From Branchiostoma lanceolatum (taxonomy: Eukaryota > Chordata > Leptocardii > Amphioxiformes > Branchiostomatidae), in the NCBI RefSeq assembly GCF_035083965.1, contig NC_089739.1:11148001-11212000 (forward strand): DNA of 64,000 nt. Reading direction: 5' to 3'. Each line of letters opens with the position of its first letter. The stretch's first letter is position 1. Under the pieces are notes generated by a model, which was not told the DNA's origin, made no database searches, and saw only the letters and a list, made by a program, of their open reading frames with translations. Position numbers and translations under genes: made by a program. Below are positions 34,768 through 47,390 of the stretch, one piece after another.

Positions 34768-34985
34768 TACTGTAAATGCAGAAATGTTCCCGGTGGTTAT
34801 ATGTTCACGGTTTTTATTGGTGGAGTCTTTACTGCGAACTTAAAACAACCGCGAAAAGCCATTCCATATTGTGACTGTAGTGCTACTATTGTTCAAACAC
34901 GAACTCAAAACCACCGCGAACACTCCATTTCCTGACCCTACCATGAAATCAAATCCCTGTGAACATTTCTGCATTTACAGTAACC
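34768..34985. mobile_element. TACTGTAA-type foldback element, best-preserved copy
   Basis: Near-palindromic: 'actgtaaatgcagaaatgtt' at the left is the complement of 'aacatttctgcatttacagt' at the right. The interior has 'tgtgactgtagtgctac' and 'ggtggttatatgttcacgg' against 'ccgcgaacactccattt'. Confidence 0.75.
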
Positions 34986-35829
34986 CACAGGTCTCTGTGG
35001 TTGTGAACCCTCAAATGCATAAAATATGTAGGGTTTGGCCTTAATTGACCCAACCCAGTATAATAAAATAATTAGTTTATTGCAAGTTCTTGCCCGTAGG
35101 CTAATTGCAAGTACATGAAACATGGAAGGTCGGACAGACGATTGGTAACAATATAGGCTGTGACTATTCTAGTTCAAATACTAACACTAAATTCTATCTT
35201 ATTTGGGTTTAACTTCTTTTTTCAAGACAGTGGAAGACGAATGCTGCCACTTTTTCTGTAATGTGTGGGTTTTGTGATGTTAACAGGAGAGTAGTTTTCT
35301 TTTGTTCTGTAAACATGGAGAAGTTTGGATGGAATTTGGTGGCCTCTTAACAGTCTAGTAATGGCATAACCAGTTCTGCGAAGTTGAGCATGGCTGTGTT
35401 ACGTTGTTTTGTTCTGTTGAAAAGTAAGGAGACGTGTTTATACAATAAATAGTACCGAGAACTCTCCCAGAACCAAAACACTTGAAGAACAAGTCAGAAT
35501 CTTGGCTATTGGTGTCATGTATTCAACCCTTTCAATTGTTAACTTCGATAAATTATTTTTCAGGTGTCACTTGCACATTGTATTAAAATCATCAGACTGA
35601 AATTATACTTCTAAAGAAGCCTAACTGCAAATGCAACTTACACGTACTAACAGAAATTGTACATGTATATATAGAATGGGTACCGGTGATTTTACATTAG
35701 TGAGGGCAATGTCTAGCTAAGGGCTGTTTCTGTTCCACTCATTGTTCGAGAATGTTGTTACAGGTTTGCGATAGCAAAACCTGTTCTGTTTTTGCATCCA
35801 AGGATGGGGGCCGCCATGTTGGATGTGAC

Positions 35830-37260
35830 CATTTTATTGGGAGGGGTGTTTTTTGTCGCTAATGTTGGGTGTGACTATTTTGACGGAGGGGTGTTTTTCT
35901 TGCTAGTTTTTTTTTGTGTGTTCTTGCTAATTTTTTCTTGCTGTGGGTTGAGTGTGACCATGTTTACTGGAGGGATGTTTTTTCACTAATGTGTGGGTGT
36001 GATAGATGGAAGTTATTAGTGTGGTGGTGTTGTGACTTTGCCGTTGGCACAAGTGGACACAAGGCCCACTGTACTAAAGGACGAGCAAGGTCCACTGAGC
36101 ATCATGTTGTTGTGGTCTTGTCGAAAAGTAAGGGACGACAAGATCCCCAACGATAGAGGGTTAATATAGATTTGTTATTTAATGTGATGTTGGATTAGAA
36201 AGTGTTTGAATCGACAATATTGGGGGTGGTTTTAGTCGCTAATGCTGGTTCCCTATACTTTTCCTAATTTCGGGTTAGGTGTGACCATTTTGACCGGAGG
36301 GGTGGTTTTTGCCACTAATGTTAGGTGTAAAAGAGGAATGTTATTAGTGTGGTGGTGTTGTGACTTTGCCGTTGGCACAAATGGACACAAGGCCCACTGT
36401 ACTAAAGGACGAGCAAGGTCCACTGAGCATCATGTTGTTGTGGTCTTGTCGAAAAGTAAGGGACGACAAGATCCCCAACGATAGAGGCCGAGGGTTAATA
36501 TAGATTTGTTATTTAATGTGATGTTGGATTAGAAAGTGTTGGAATCGACAATATTGGGGGTGGTTTTTGTCGCTAATGTTGGTTCCCTATATCTTTCCTA
36601 GTTTCGGGTTAGGTGCGACAATTTTGACCGGAGGGGTGGTTTTTGCCACTCATTTTAGGTGTAAGAGATGAATGTTATTAGTGTGGTGGTGTTGTGACTT
36701 TGCCGTTGGCACAAATGGACACAAGGCCCACTGTACTAAAGGACGAGCAAGGTCCACTGAGCATCATGTTGTTTTGGTCTTGTCGAAAAGTAAGGGACGA
36801 CAAGATCCCCAACGATAGAGGGTTAATATAGATTTGTTATTGAATGTGATGTTGGATTAGAAAGTGTTGGAATCGATAATATTTGGGGTGGTTTTTGTCA
36901 CTAATGTTGGTTCCCTATATCTTTCCTAGTTTTGGGTTAGGTGCGACCATTTTGACCGGAGGGGTGGTTTTTGCCACTCATTTTATGTTTAAGAGATGAA
37001 TGTTATTAGTGTGGTGGTGTTGTGACTTTGCCGTTGGCACAAATGGACACAAGGCCCACTGTACTAAAGGACGAGCAAGGTCCACTGAGCATCATGTTGT
37101 TGTGGTCTTGTCGAAAAGTAAGGGACGACAAGATCCCCAACGATAGAGGCCGAGGGTTAATATAGATTTGTTATTTAATGTGATGTTGGATTAGAAATTG
37201 TTGGAGTCAGTAATATTGGGCGTGATTGATCGGAGGGATGGTTTTTGTTGCTAATGTTAG
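35830..37260. repeat. ~330-bp tandem array, four main copies
   Basis: The marker 'tgccgttggcacaa.tggac' recurs at about 36041, 36369, 36702 and 37031 (steps of 328-333 bp). Each unit contains 'ggcccactgtactaaaggac', 'gtaagggacgacaagatccc' and 'gaccggaggggtggtttttg'. Copies are highly alike, with a decayed half copy at 35830-35990. Plus-strand frames in it (..HKAHCTKGRARS..) repeat with the unit and are not taken as genes. Confidence 0.92.
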
Positions 37261-38859
37261 TTTACGACCACATCAATGATAAAGAAATGACACAGAAACA
37301 AGGATTCCCGCACACTTAGCAAGGTGCACACTTACCGTTATAAAACTGACTGATTGTGACTTCATAATGTTGGCTAATTACTACGATCCTTACTGAAGGT
37401 CTTTGTTGCTCTTTTGACCTAAACTTCCTTGCCTTTGAAATCTCTTGTCTTTATACTGTCTTACTCTGCTGACACAACATTGATTACTTTATCGCTCCGC
37501 TGCAGTCCACTTTAACAAACGAATACCCGTCAAAGATGTCAAAGAATAACAATCATGGCACAACAATAGCAGACTAATTTTACAGTAACCGTTGCAAGTT
37601 CGGTAAGGAGTTGCACAGAAACTTCTTGGACATTATGTGACGGAGTAAAATGTTACTGCACCTTGTGATTGCAATTGCATACACATTTGAATAGTGTTTT
37701 CACCATTCGTACATCCGGTTTGATTTGAGCTGTCATCGGCGAGGTTAACACTTGTATTTTCTTTGATATACATGCAAAATCAGCCACTAAAAGTCGCACA
37801 ATAAAATAAACAATAGTATAGACAATACATATTCGTTTAGATCAAATGACGTGGACAACATGTGCACGTCAGCGTGTGAATTCTCTAAATCGTGTCAGCT
37901 TTTCTCTGGCTGTAACAGCGCAATCATTTGGCTGCACACGGCTCTGATTCTGGTCAGGCATCCCCTGTGGCCTTCCTCCCTCATTTTCTTGGCGACTGTA
38001 GAAGTAGATGGTTGATCAGTTCTGTGGAGAATTCGAACATAAATATTGATGATATTGTATCTTGGGACAAAGCAAATGTTTTGATGAACCTTCGTGGTCT
38101 GAGAGAGTTAAGTAAATTAATGTTAAAATTTCTACGGTTTAAAGAAAATACTATAATCTGATTTAGTACACCCATATGACACACTTACTTACTCTTCTTA
38201 TATTATGTATGGCAACCTGGAGGCATAAAATGTAATAATTCATGTTAAATAGGTTTCTATAGTTGATAATTGACCTTTCCAACGATGTTGTCACATGAGC
38301 CGTTTTAAAAATAATTTCAACAAAAGTCAAAATCTGATTAACAACAAACAATATAAGAAAATCTCTTCACCTTCCTGTACTTCCTATGACATCTTTCACC
38401 CCATGCCAGCCAGCTGTGAGGGATCAGACATCTGAAGCTGGTACACAGCTTGTATTCATTCCTACCAGTTTCCACCAAGGTCTGCTGCATGCTGTGACGG
38501 AAGGAAACATATATTAGGAATATCCAGTATAGTTGAGCAGCTATGAGCAGCTGGGAAATATAAAGCTATCATCTGACTGACGAATATGATCTGCAACATG
38601 TTATGTATCGCTACCAATCATCATCCGAATTGTTCTAAATGGCATTTATCAAAAATTGGGCGCGGACAGAGCAAAGCCCACTGGCTCTTTATCGAAAAGT
38701 ACGATTGAGAGGAAACATAACAAGGAACCTTTTATAATAATGCATATATAAACATTTAGAACTTGTCCATGACTGAGTAAACAAACTGCTTGTAAGATCA
38801 CCGCTATTTTGACTTTCCTGTGATAACACTTAACAGTGACAGCATATCCCCAGTAGTTA

Positions 38860-39555
38860 CCTTCGTCGACGAATTTTCGTCGAGAAGGTTATTCGATGAT
38901 GCTTGTCTGTGTGTCTGTTAGTGAACAGAGTAAGTCGAGAACGCCTGGATGGTTTGTTGTCGTAGTTGGTGTGTCGGTGTGTATGTGGGAAATCTCAAGA
39001 TGATTAGATTTTGGGCGAAGTGCTTTGCATAATTAACGAGAAAAGTGTAAAAATGTGTTATATTGTATGTGTGTTATGCTTTGTATGATTGGATGATAAT
39101 TATGCAAATCAAATTCTAACTCACATGATTAATGAGGCAATTTTAAAAATCTGCTGTGTTCCATGATATGACTATTCAAATATGTGACATTTGTAACTAA
39201 GGAAGAGAGGAATGTTGATAGATAGGAAATATGCAAATGTGGGCCTAATGAGCATAATTAATGAGAAAGTACTATAATTCCATACTAGTAAATGACGGCA
39301 ATTTCATACTTGTGGCATTAGGAAGTTGTGTGAATGTGAACACCATTGAATCAAATTATGCTAATAAGGAGGGAGCTTATTTGCATAATTGATGATAAAT
39401 GTTAGCATAACCTTCTTTGTTAAGCTCATAGTCATAACAAGGAGGTTTGGACAACTTATGTTATTTGGGTGAAGAGGATCAACTGGTATGATTGATGATT
39501 GATGAAAAACACTCCTAATACGTCAGTCATAAAGGTCAAAATCATTTGACGAAGG
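38860..39555. mobile_element. Possible TA-flanked non-autonomous element
   Basis: TA then CCTTCGTC at the left (38858-38867) and GACGAAGG then TA at the right (39548-39557). Just inside the left end is a ~30-bp palindrome (CTTCGTCGACGAA with its near complement). A TA duplication with short inverted ends would fit a Tc1/mariner-like MITE; this is inference from two short matches. Confidence 0.4.
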
Positions 39556-40189
39556 TATGAGGTCGTAGAACTCTTGTTATTTTTGCTGTCTGAAAGACTG
39601 ACCGGCAGGGTCATGGCTGGTGACCCCCACTCAGCCGCGACTTTAAAGTAAACCGTCAGTTCTAGAAACCTGTTACTTAATGCTGAATCAGCTGCGTTCT
39701 CTTGACGATGCAAATTTACAGACATGAGGCTCAGGATCCTTATAACAAGGCTGACCTCAAGGGTTGTGTGAACAGGTATAGGGATATCTCAAAAGTGACA
39801 TTTCAATGAACTGTATGACATTGGGTCACACAGTTTGACGACCTGAATTAGAGAAGATATTTGATATCCTATGTGTATCTCTCCGTCTGGATTACACGTG
39901 ACAACATTTACGGATCATGATCAGAAGAGGAATATAGATGATCATATAGTATGACTCATGTAAATTAGTTTTGTCATTTTTTTCTGAATACCATGTCCTC
40001 CAGATTATTTGTGTTACACATGTTTTGGGACAGAAATACAGGGACATGAACAAAAAGGGGTTATCTATTCTAAATACGTGTAATCCTTCTCATTAAAGGG
40101 ACAAGTTTAAAACTTAAATACCGGCTGTTTTACACATGTCCGTCTGTAAATACTATAAGGGACAGCTACTTAACCCGGGGTACCAGGTT

Positions 40190-40355
40190 CAACATACAAA
40201 CATCTCTACCGCTTCCGCCCGCCTGGCGTCGCTATAGCAACCTTGCAGACGACAGTAACCTTACCGCGACAGGTCGCTCTAAGGAGGATGTGGGGCATGG
40301 ATGTAAATACTTGCGTGGAATGGATCCGTCTAGCTTACTGTCGCCGAAGGTCATG
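40190..40355 (+). promoter_or_regulatory. CpG-rich segment with X-box-like motif and splice donor
   Basis: A locally CpG-rich island in AT-rich surroundings. It carries GTCGCTATAGCAAC (40228-40241), which fits the palindromic RFX X-box pattern, and ends in a good plus-strand donor (CATG|GTGAGT at 40355). It may be the first exon and promoter of an unseen plus-strand transcript or an extra upstream start of the rolling stone-like gene. No protein was recognised. Confidence 0.3.
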
Positions 40356-41504
40356 GTGAGTATTTCAAACTATTTTGCTTAAAAAGAAATTACGCAACTG
40401 TCGATCATGGCAAACAAAGTTACGCACACTTGCCAAGTCGGAACTATCAAAGACATGTTCAGTAGAAACTCTCGATGTACGGGGAATGGTGCATACGCTA
40501 TTTACAAATCGGCACGGGGGATACCTGATCTATCGTCTTGTCACAGCTCAACGGGACACACCTGATAGATTAATTTCAAAGGTTATTCATAATGTGATCG
40601 ATTATACCTGTGCCTTCAGCTTTTTGAAAATAGGTTTTAACAGGGGAATAGGAGGCGATGTTCTAAATTAGCGTTACTGATACAGGGCGGGGTTAACTTG
40701 CTCTTTATAAACAATGCAAAATAAAAAGTGCCACTAGTCGAAGTGGGGCATTTGAAGTTTTCAACATTCGGTGTTACTTTCGCTATTTTCTCAAACAACA
40801 CAGATTGATGATTTGGTTTATTTCATATCATTAAAAAGTATCACAGTTTCGCAGTGCACGCGACGTGTGCACTGAATTGAACTGGGACTACATTATACAT
40901 TATTGATACATAGATTGCGCCAGAAACCACCCCGGACACTATAGCACGCGTTCGCCTCAATGGGTTACTCACTTTAATATAGCGGCAAGAAAATATAGCG
41001 GTTTGGGGAAAATGGAGTAGGTCACGGTACTCAATTCTAACGGTGGGAACAAACATTACTGTCTCAAACATTAGTGATGAAAAATTTGCGGTGATAAAAT
41101 TTTAGCTGTTGACTAGTGACCGTTAAACCAGCTAAAATTAAGTTCCAGTTGACAAACAAGAATTACGGTATTGATATATACATATATGTTGCAAGTTGAT
41201 ATTAAACAATACATCAAATGAAAGGTAAGGTTGGGGGAATCATCACATAAATTTATGACGGATTGTAGGATGATCATTGACTATTCCATGATCACAGGGC
41301 TTTCGTAAAAGTTATAGTTTGTATGTATGTATAGATATAGTAGACCTTACGAAAGTCGCTGTACTTTTGTTGTGTCAATAAAGATTGTTGTATAACCCGG
41401 CCACCAATCAAGTCTACCGACAGAACAATACGCTTTATCTTTGAAACGAATAGATCTTGCAGACATAATTCATGTAATGATTTGCCATACGATCCGATAT
41501 TATA

Positions 41505-41785
41505 CCACGTATACCCCAAAACCACTGGGGTGGCGACCTCACTACGACCTAAAAACTGGAGGTGGCGACCTCACTGCGACCTAAGATTTGACAGAGCGCT
41601 CACTGAATGTCATTGATTATTATAAACGAGTAATTTTACGCCTTGTGTATTTTGTTGTCCTTTCAGTCAGACATCTACATTCTGCATGATATCCCAAGCA
41701 TGAAGTCAATGATTAAACAAATCCAATTTAGGTCGCAGCAAAGTCGCAGCGCGATCGCCGTCTAGTGGAATGGGGGCCTTAGTGC
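41505..41785. mobile_element. Foldback element with CGACCT-rich ends
   Basis: The left end 'actggggtggcgacctcact' pairs imperfectly with the right end 'agtggaatgggggcc' and 'gtcgcagcgcgatcgcc'. The middle ('tgtattttgttgtc', 'gcatgatatcc..atgaagt') is shared with 45805-46055. Confidence 0.5.
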
Positions 41786-42720
41786 GATCGCTGTACGACT
41801 GTAAAAACAGAACATAGTTTCTCAATTCTTAAAATTCAGCACCAGGTTGATTTGTATTCTTAAGTGTAAAAACTCTGCTGCATGTTCAAAAACAGAAGAG
41901 CTTCAGCCAATCGTTTGCCAAAAAAGTAGGTTTCTGCTTACCCAGCTATTCATAGTTCCTCCAAGACCCAGTAACACCGCGAGCGTGTGTGGATTGTATT
42001 CTGCGGCGGTTTACCTTCGCGGTGTCGGCCCTGCCGCCCAGGTTCAGGTTCGTCGCTTCCTTCTGGGAGAGTGGGCCGTCTCTAGACCTGTCAAACATAT
42101 TTATACGGACATCAACTTTTTTTTACATTTTGGGAGTGGTGACAGAACTGACCAATCAGTTATATGATCTAGAGATGCAATGTTAATATTCAAAACAGTT
42201 TAAGACGAAACAACACTGAGGTCGAGGTCACGCCACGTAGTGAAAGTAGACTACAAGACATACGTACTCTTACTAGAAACTCTGGGCTCTACCAAAGTAC
42301 AATTCGTTCTTATAGCAAGGTAGTATATAGATAGAAATTGAAAGGGTTCACACACCTTTTCTGTATCCATTCGCATCTTCGTTTTGATCAACACTGCTGC
42401 ACCAGAAACCAGCTACACACACAGCAGACTCCAGCCACCAAATAACAAAATTGAAAAGGGTTCTTTGTCCCCACTTCTCTGTGACCATGTGCCTGTAATT
42501 GGCAGCCTGGCCCTGTTTCAAGGACAGTCTGCTGGCGGCGGCACATGGGAAGTTACTGATAACTCTGGGTCATGTCTGGATCAACAGTACAGGAGTCTTA
42601 CGGTGGCCTTGGAATGCACACGCCAATGTACTGCGTCAGGGGGTAACCGAAGAAATGCATGTTTATGTGTGTGTCATATCCTTATTTTCATGCTTAAAGA
42701 TTATTATGACGTATAAATGG

Positions 42721-43960
42721 CAAGAGTGACGGACCAAGGGTTACGGTGACGGATTAAGGTTTATGGTGACGGATTAAGGGCAAGGGTATCGGACCAAGGG
42801 CTATGGTGACAGATTAAGGGTTATGGTGACGGATTAAGTGTTATGGTGACGGGACAAGGGCAAGGCTGAGGGATTAAAGGCTTTCCTGACGGATTAAGGA
42901 TTGTTGTGACGTATACAGGGCAAGATTGACGAATCAAGGGTTACGGTGACGGATGGGGATGGATCATTGGCTATGTTGATGGATTAAAGGCAAGGATGAG
43001 GGATTTAAGACTTTCGTAACGAATTAAGGGTTATGCTGTCGGATTAAGGGTTATGGTGACGGATTAAGGGTAAGGATGACAGATTAAGGGAAAGGGTGAC
43101 GGATTATGGTCTCTGATGGCGGGTTTAAGGACACGCTGACGGATAAAGGTTTGTGGTGATGGATAAAAGGGTTGTGGTGACGGATTAAGTGCTATGTTGA
43201 GGGGATTAAGGGCAACGCTAACGGATTAAAGACTTTCCTGATGGATTAAAGATTATCATGACGTATTAAGAGCAAGAGTGACATATTAAGGGTTATGGGA
43301 ACGGATTAAGGATTATTAGGTCGCATTATTGGCTATGGTGACGGATTAACGGCAACGGTAAAGTATTTAAGACTTTCGTGACGGATTAAGGCTTATGGTG
43401 ACGGAGTAAGGGCTAGGGTGGCGGATTAAGGGTTACAGTGATGGATTAATGATAAGAATGACGGATTAATAGAAAGGGAGACGGATTAGGGTCTCCGATG
43501 GCGGATTGAAGGATACGCTGACGGATAAAGGTTTATGGTAACGGATTAAGGGAAAGAGTCATGGATTAAAGCCTATGGTGACGTATTAAGGGTTGTGGTG
43601 ACGGATTAAGTGCTATGTTGAGGGGATTAAGGGCAAAGCTGACGGATTAAAGACTTTCCTGACGGATTAAAGATTATCATGACGTATTAAGGGCAAGAGT
43701 GACGTATTGAGGGTTATGGGGACGGATTAATGATTATGAGGTGAGTTTACTGGCTATGGTGACGGATTAACGGCAACGGTGAAGTATTTAAAACTTTCGT
43801 GACGGATTAAGGCTGATGGTGACGGAGTAAGGGCTACGGTGACGGATTAAGGGTTACAATGATGTATTAATGATAATGATGATGACGGATTAAGAGAAAG
43901 GGTGACAGAATATGGTCTGTGCTGTCGGATTAAGGGTCATGGCGACAGGTTAAGAGTAAG
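42721..43960. repeat. 20-bp GGATTA-rich minisatellite, ~1.24 kb
   Basis: About sixty degenerate units of the form GTGACGGATTAAGGGTTATG. A higher-order repeat of ~420 bp (21 units) is visible: the block starting 'ttgaggggattaagggcaa' at 43198 recurs at 43618. By eye about 33 exact GGATTA hexamers are present, all on the plus strand. Confidence 0.9.
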
Positions 43961-44595
43961 GATGTTCATGTACCACCGGAAGAGTTCATTCTCCCAAGGG
44001 GGTGGCTTTTACAAAACAGTCCATTTCAAAACAGTCATTTCTTGCAAGGGGAGGGAGATGAATTATGCTGTATTTCAACTACGTACTTAGAAATGTTACC
44101 TTTCCCCCACATAAGTTACACTAAAACGCAAACCTGTTCATATTTGCTGAAGCAGCTAATATTTATCTCTAGTGTTAATTTTCATTTTCATCTGACATCT
44201 TAGGCTTTATATGAAAATATTTCTTTTTATTCTAAGTTATGAAGTTCAGATTTTTTCAATGGACAAGGTAAAAATTTTGTCTGTCCCGAACAAGCAAATT
44301 CTGCCCCGATATGGAGGGACAGGTCCTGCAAACAGCTATGTTAATGTTTTTAGTAATTTGGTCCTTTTCAACATTTGTGCAGCACAATTTGACCCTCATA
44401 ATCATTATGATTTAGCATTGGCCTCATTAGAGATATACAGTACAAACAAATTATCTACCATATTTGGTAAACTGTGATGTTATCATTAGTTTTACAGTGA
44501 CCCACTTACATGTTTATAGATTAGAGACAAATTGGTTATGTTTGAAATAAAGGTTGTCCAGAATTCTTGGGAAACCAGGTTTGAGGCAAACAAAC

Positions 44596-44722
44596 TCCCG
44601 TCCTAAGGACTGCGACCATATCCAGTAGCGTGCATATGTGCGAGGGACACAGCCGGGATCAAACTCGCGGCTTCTATATTTCCAGAGGCAGGGCCGCTAA
44701 CCACTGGACTACACACGCTAGT
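44596..44722 (-). mobile_element. tRNA-derived SINE copy (family A)
   Basis: The minus strand has GTAGTCCAGTGGTTAGCG and GTTTGATCCCGGCTG, as in the copies at 5799 and 6029. The B-box is mutated. Confidence 0.65.
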
Positions 44723-44787
44723 TTGAGATGAAAGCTCACCACAAAAACTGCAAACATATAAAACCACAGCAATTATTCAAAATATTG

Positions 44788-45037
44788 AAACTGTCATCTT
44801 TCAACTGTATGTAAGATGAGAGGGGGAGTGGCGCATCACACATACAAACACAGATTATGGTGCTTACAATGTCTTAGAGAACCAAGAGGTGCTACAGGAA
44901 TGTTGAAGTTTCAACATACAGCAAATATATAAACTGTCATCTTTCAATTGTATCTAAGGCAAGGTGGGGGGGCATCACATATACACACACAGTGGTGTTT
45001 ACAATGTCTTAGGGAAACTAAGAAGTGTGACCGGAAT
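44788..45037. repeat. ~143-bp tandem duplication
   Basis: 'aaactgtcatctttcaa.tgtat', 'gcatcaca.atacacacac' and 'tttacaatgtctta' occur in both halves (44788-44910 and 44931-45037). Confidence 0.7.
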
Positions 45038-45804
45038 TTCCTGTGTCCTGACACAGGTGTGCTGCCTTATATGGTAACTGCTGCCTTATATGGGAACGTG
45101 TCAACCACCAAGTTCAACATATAACTAACTACACACACAAGCATCTGTGACTTTCATTTACATTTTTCCAGGGTTTGTTAAATTACAGAGTGTTCTAGCA
45201 GGTGTTGTAACTTATGAATATTCAATTCTGTAGATTCAGACCTCATGGCCAGTAGCTATAGACTAATTACTAGAAGAAGAAAACAACTGAGAGTGAAAAC
45301 AACATTTTGAAATGTTTGCAGTTGTTATATTTTGCGGTGATATCTTACTTCAAAATTAGGACACCACAAATTTAAATATCTGCTTCGTAAGTCTACGCAA
45401 CCACAGAATCATTCAATCATGAACTTCAAAGACATCTAAACCTCCTTTCCCCATCTAAACCTCCCTTCCTCGAAAAATAAAACCATAGACAAAATAAATG
45501 CATTTTACAAAGCAGACTGAAAGCTTGCTTTTAACCTGAGAAAATGATTGTTATTTTTCTAAGCGTCAATGGTCCAATTAAATCAACTGTACTTCATTCA
45601 ACCGTGGACTCACACAATGAGAGTGATTGGTTGAGCTAACTCTATTGTGTTTGCACAAAAGAGTAATTTAAACACAAACATTTCCTGCTACCACACACTA
45701 CACACCTCTGTTTACTATTTACACCCCATTCATACTAGAATTGGGATTCACCCAGGCATGGTATTGGTCCTGATTCAATGCAACGAATCCACAGATCGGG
45801 ATTA

Positions 45805-46055
45805 AAGCCCCCCCCCCCTCACTGGACCCACGTCACACTGGTGTCGTCGCTGCGGCTGATCGAATTGACAAAGCACTCAACAAATTTCATCGCCAAAAAC
45901 AAATCTTTTTATAAGCTCCGTGTGTTTTGTTGTCTTTTTGGTCATACTTGTACGCTTTGAATGATATTCCATTATGAAGTAAAGGGAAACACAAATCCAG
46001 TTTAGGGCGCAGCGACGCCGCCAGCGTGCTGCTGGTCCAGTGAGAGGGGGGCTTA
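45805..46055. mobile_element. Foldback element, relative of 41505-41785
   Basis: 'ccccctcactggac' at the left pairs with 'gtccagtgagaggggggc' at the right. The middle shares 'gtgttttgttgtc' and 'gaatgatattccattatgaagt' with the 41.5-kb copy. Confidence 0.6.
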
Positions 46056-46194
46056 AATCCCTCCCCTTAAGCGTGGAGTTGGATTCAGTTCATTCATATC
46101 AGGATTCGCGAATCGGGATCAATTCCCGTACTATTCGCATCCTGGTATGAACAGGTGGCCAATGTGAAAAAAATAAACATGGTTAAATTTATTA

Positions 46195-46560
46195 CTTATA
46201 ATCTCTAACAGATTGCATATGCACCCACTATTTCAAGCCCTGAATACGGTAGGTGCACTGGTATCAGGAAGTTAGTGCGAGGCACTCCATTCAGAACCAA
46301 CGCAGTTTCATGCTTTGATAAATTGCGACGAACCTTAACTCTATCTATTAGTTAACTTCAAAATTTTGAGCAAAGCTTTCATCATTTTTTTGACAATCAA
46401 ATGTCAAGAATTTGTTGAATAGTAACTAGTGTACAATAAGTACCTTTATGTAGGTTTTGCTCTACACAAAATATATAGGTCACAGTCATATATTAGGTGC
46501 ACAGCTCTAATTTTGGGTGCACAAAAATGCACATGCATCCAGTATTCCAAGCCCTAGATC
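46195..46560. mobile_element. GTGCAC-rich dispersed element
   Basis: Ends 'gcacccactatttcaagccct' and 'gcatccagtattccaagccct' are similar, with 'taggtgcac' blocks inside. Related to 13608-13995 and 16593-16850. Confidence 0.55.
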
Positions 46561-47267
46561 TTAAACCTCTTGCCACTCAATAGTTTTAACAGATGTAACA
46601 ATTTTCACGGTCATATACTATTTCCCAAAGTTTTGGTTCAAGGCATACCCTAACTAAGTTATGACTTCAATATGTTGTCACCTTTGAGTTTGAAATCGAA
46701 CACAATACGTGACATTATGAGAGTATTCTTTTGATTGACAGAATTATGATAAATCAAGACTAAACATTCCAACCTTACTGTAGTATACAGGAAGATATGT
46801 GTACAAGAAATATCAAGTATATGTCACATATTCGCTTCGAGGGCAGGTGGTCGTGTACAAATTTGTAAATTTGACAAATTATTTTGGGAAAATTAAACAC
46901 ATCATAGTTGGATCTCACAAAATCGCACTGTTCAATGTCCTGTACTTATGTCAAGCAATTGCATCAGCAAATCCTGGCCATAGCTGTCCACGTATACGTA
47001 AACATGACTTCCGTGAAAATATATTTTAGACAACAACATATCTCTGTTTGGGTTCGCACAGGCAAGATGGGGGAGGGGGGCGGTACCACCAACTACCAAC
47101 GACACACGACGCAAATATCACACTCACGTCACAAGTAAACGTCACTGCGTCGTGTCTACGTAACGACGTCACTCTTATGTCCATCCACGCAGATTTTTAT
47201 CATATATAAGCTGGTAGAAACGTCTTAAATCGCTAAGAAATACGAGAAAATATTCTATGACACTTAC

Positions 47268-47390
47268 CTTGTTGGATTCGCTGCACTTGCTCTACAGCAC
47301 CGCTAGGGATTATGGGATCGATTTAGGAAGTTTCCCCGTGACGTCAGGAACCGAGACGCGCCGCAAGAACTACTCTCATTGGTCAAAAAT
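47268..47390 (-). promoter_or_regulatory. Proposed non-coding first exon and promoter of the KIAA0319L-like gene
   Basis: The minus strand shows a strong donor (ACAAG|GTAAGT, exon end 47268) downstream of a GC-richer stretch with a full CRE (TGACGTCA, 47339-47346) and CCAAT boxes in minus orientation (47378-47382 and 47426-47430). The acceptor at 34060 needs an upstream exon and this is the best one seen. The exact start is unknown. It is inference; other starts (for example near 38-40 kb) are possible. Confidence 0.45.

Larger units (their letters stand above)
34061..47267 (-). other. Proposed 13-kb 5' intron of the KIAA0319L-like gene
   Basis: If the non-coding first exon at 47268 is right, this whole stretch is one intron. 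It holds tandem arrays (35.8-37.2 kb, 42.7-43.96 kb), foldback elements, a SINE, and a CpG-rich segment near 40.2 kb that might be a separate promoter. No protein-coding exon was recognised. Confidence 0.45.

Noticed and set aside
35914..36484. Two plus frames ending HKAHCTKGRARSTEHHVV..
   Set aside because: The same peptide recurs because it lies in the 330-bp tandem repeat; other units are broken and no splice or promoter context is seen.
37928..38161. 77-codon plus frame (MAAHGSDSGQ..)
   Set aside because: No recognisable family, AT-rich codon use at the end, no support beyond length.
42721..43960. Interstitial telomere repeat
   Set aside because: The unit is GTGACGGATTAAGGG..., 20 bp long, and not TTAGGG arrays.
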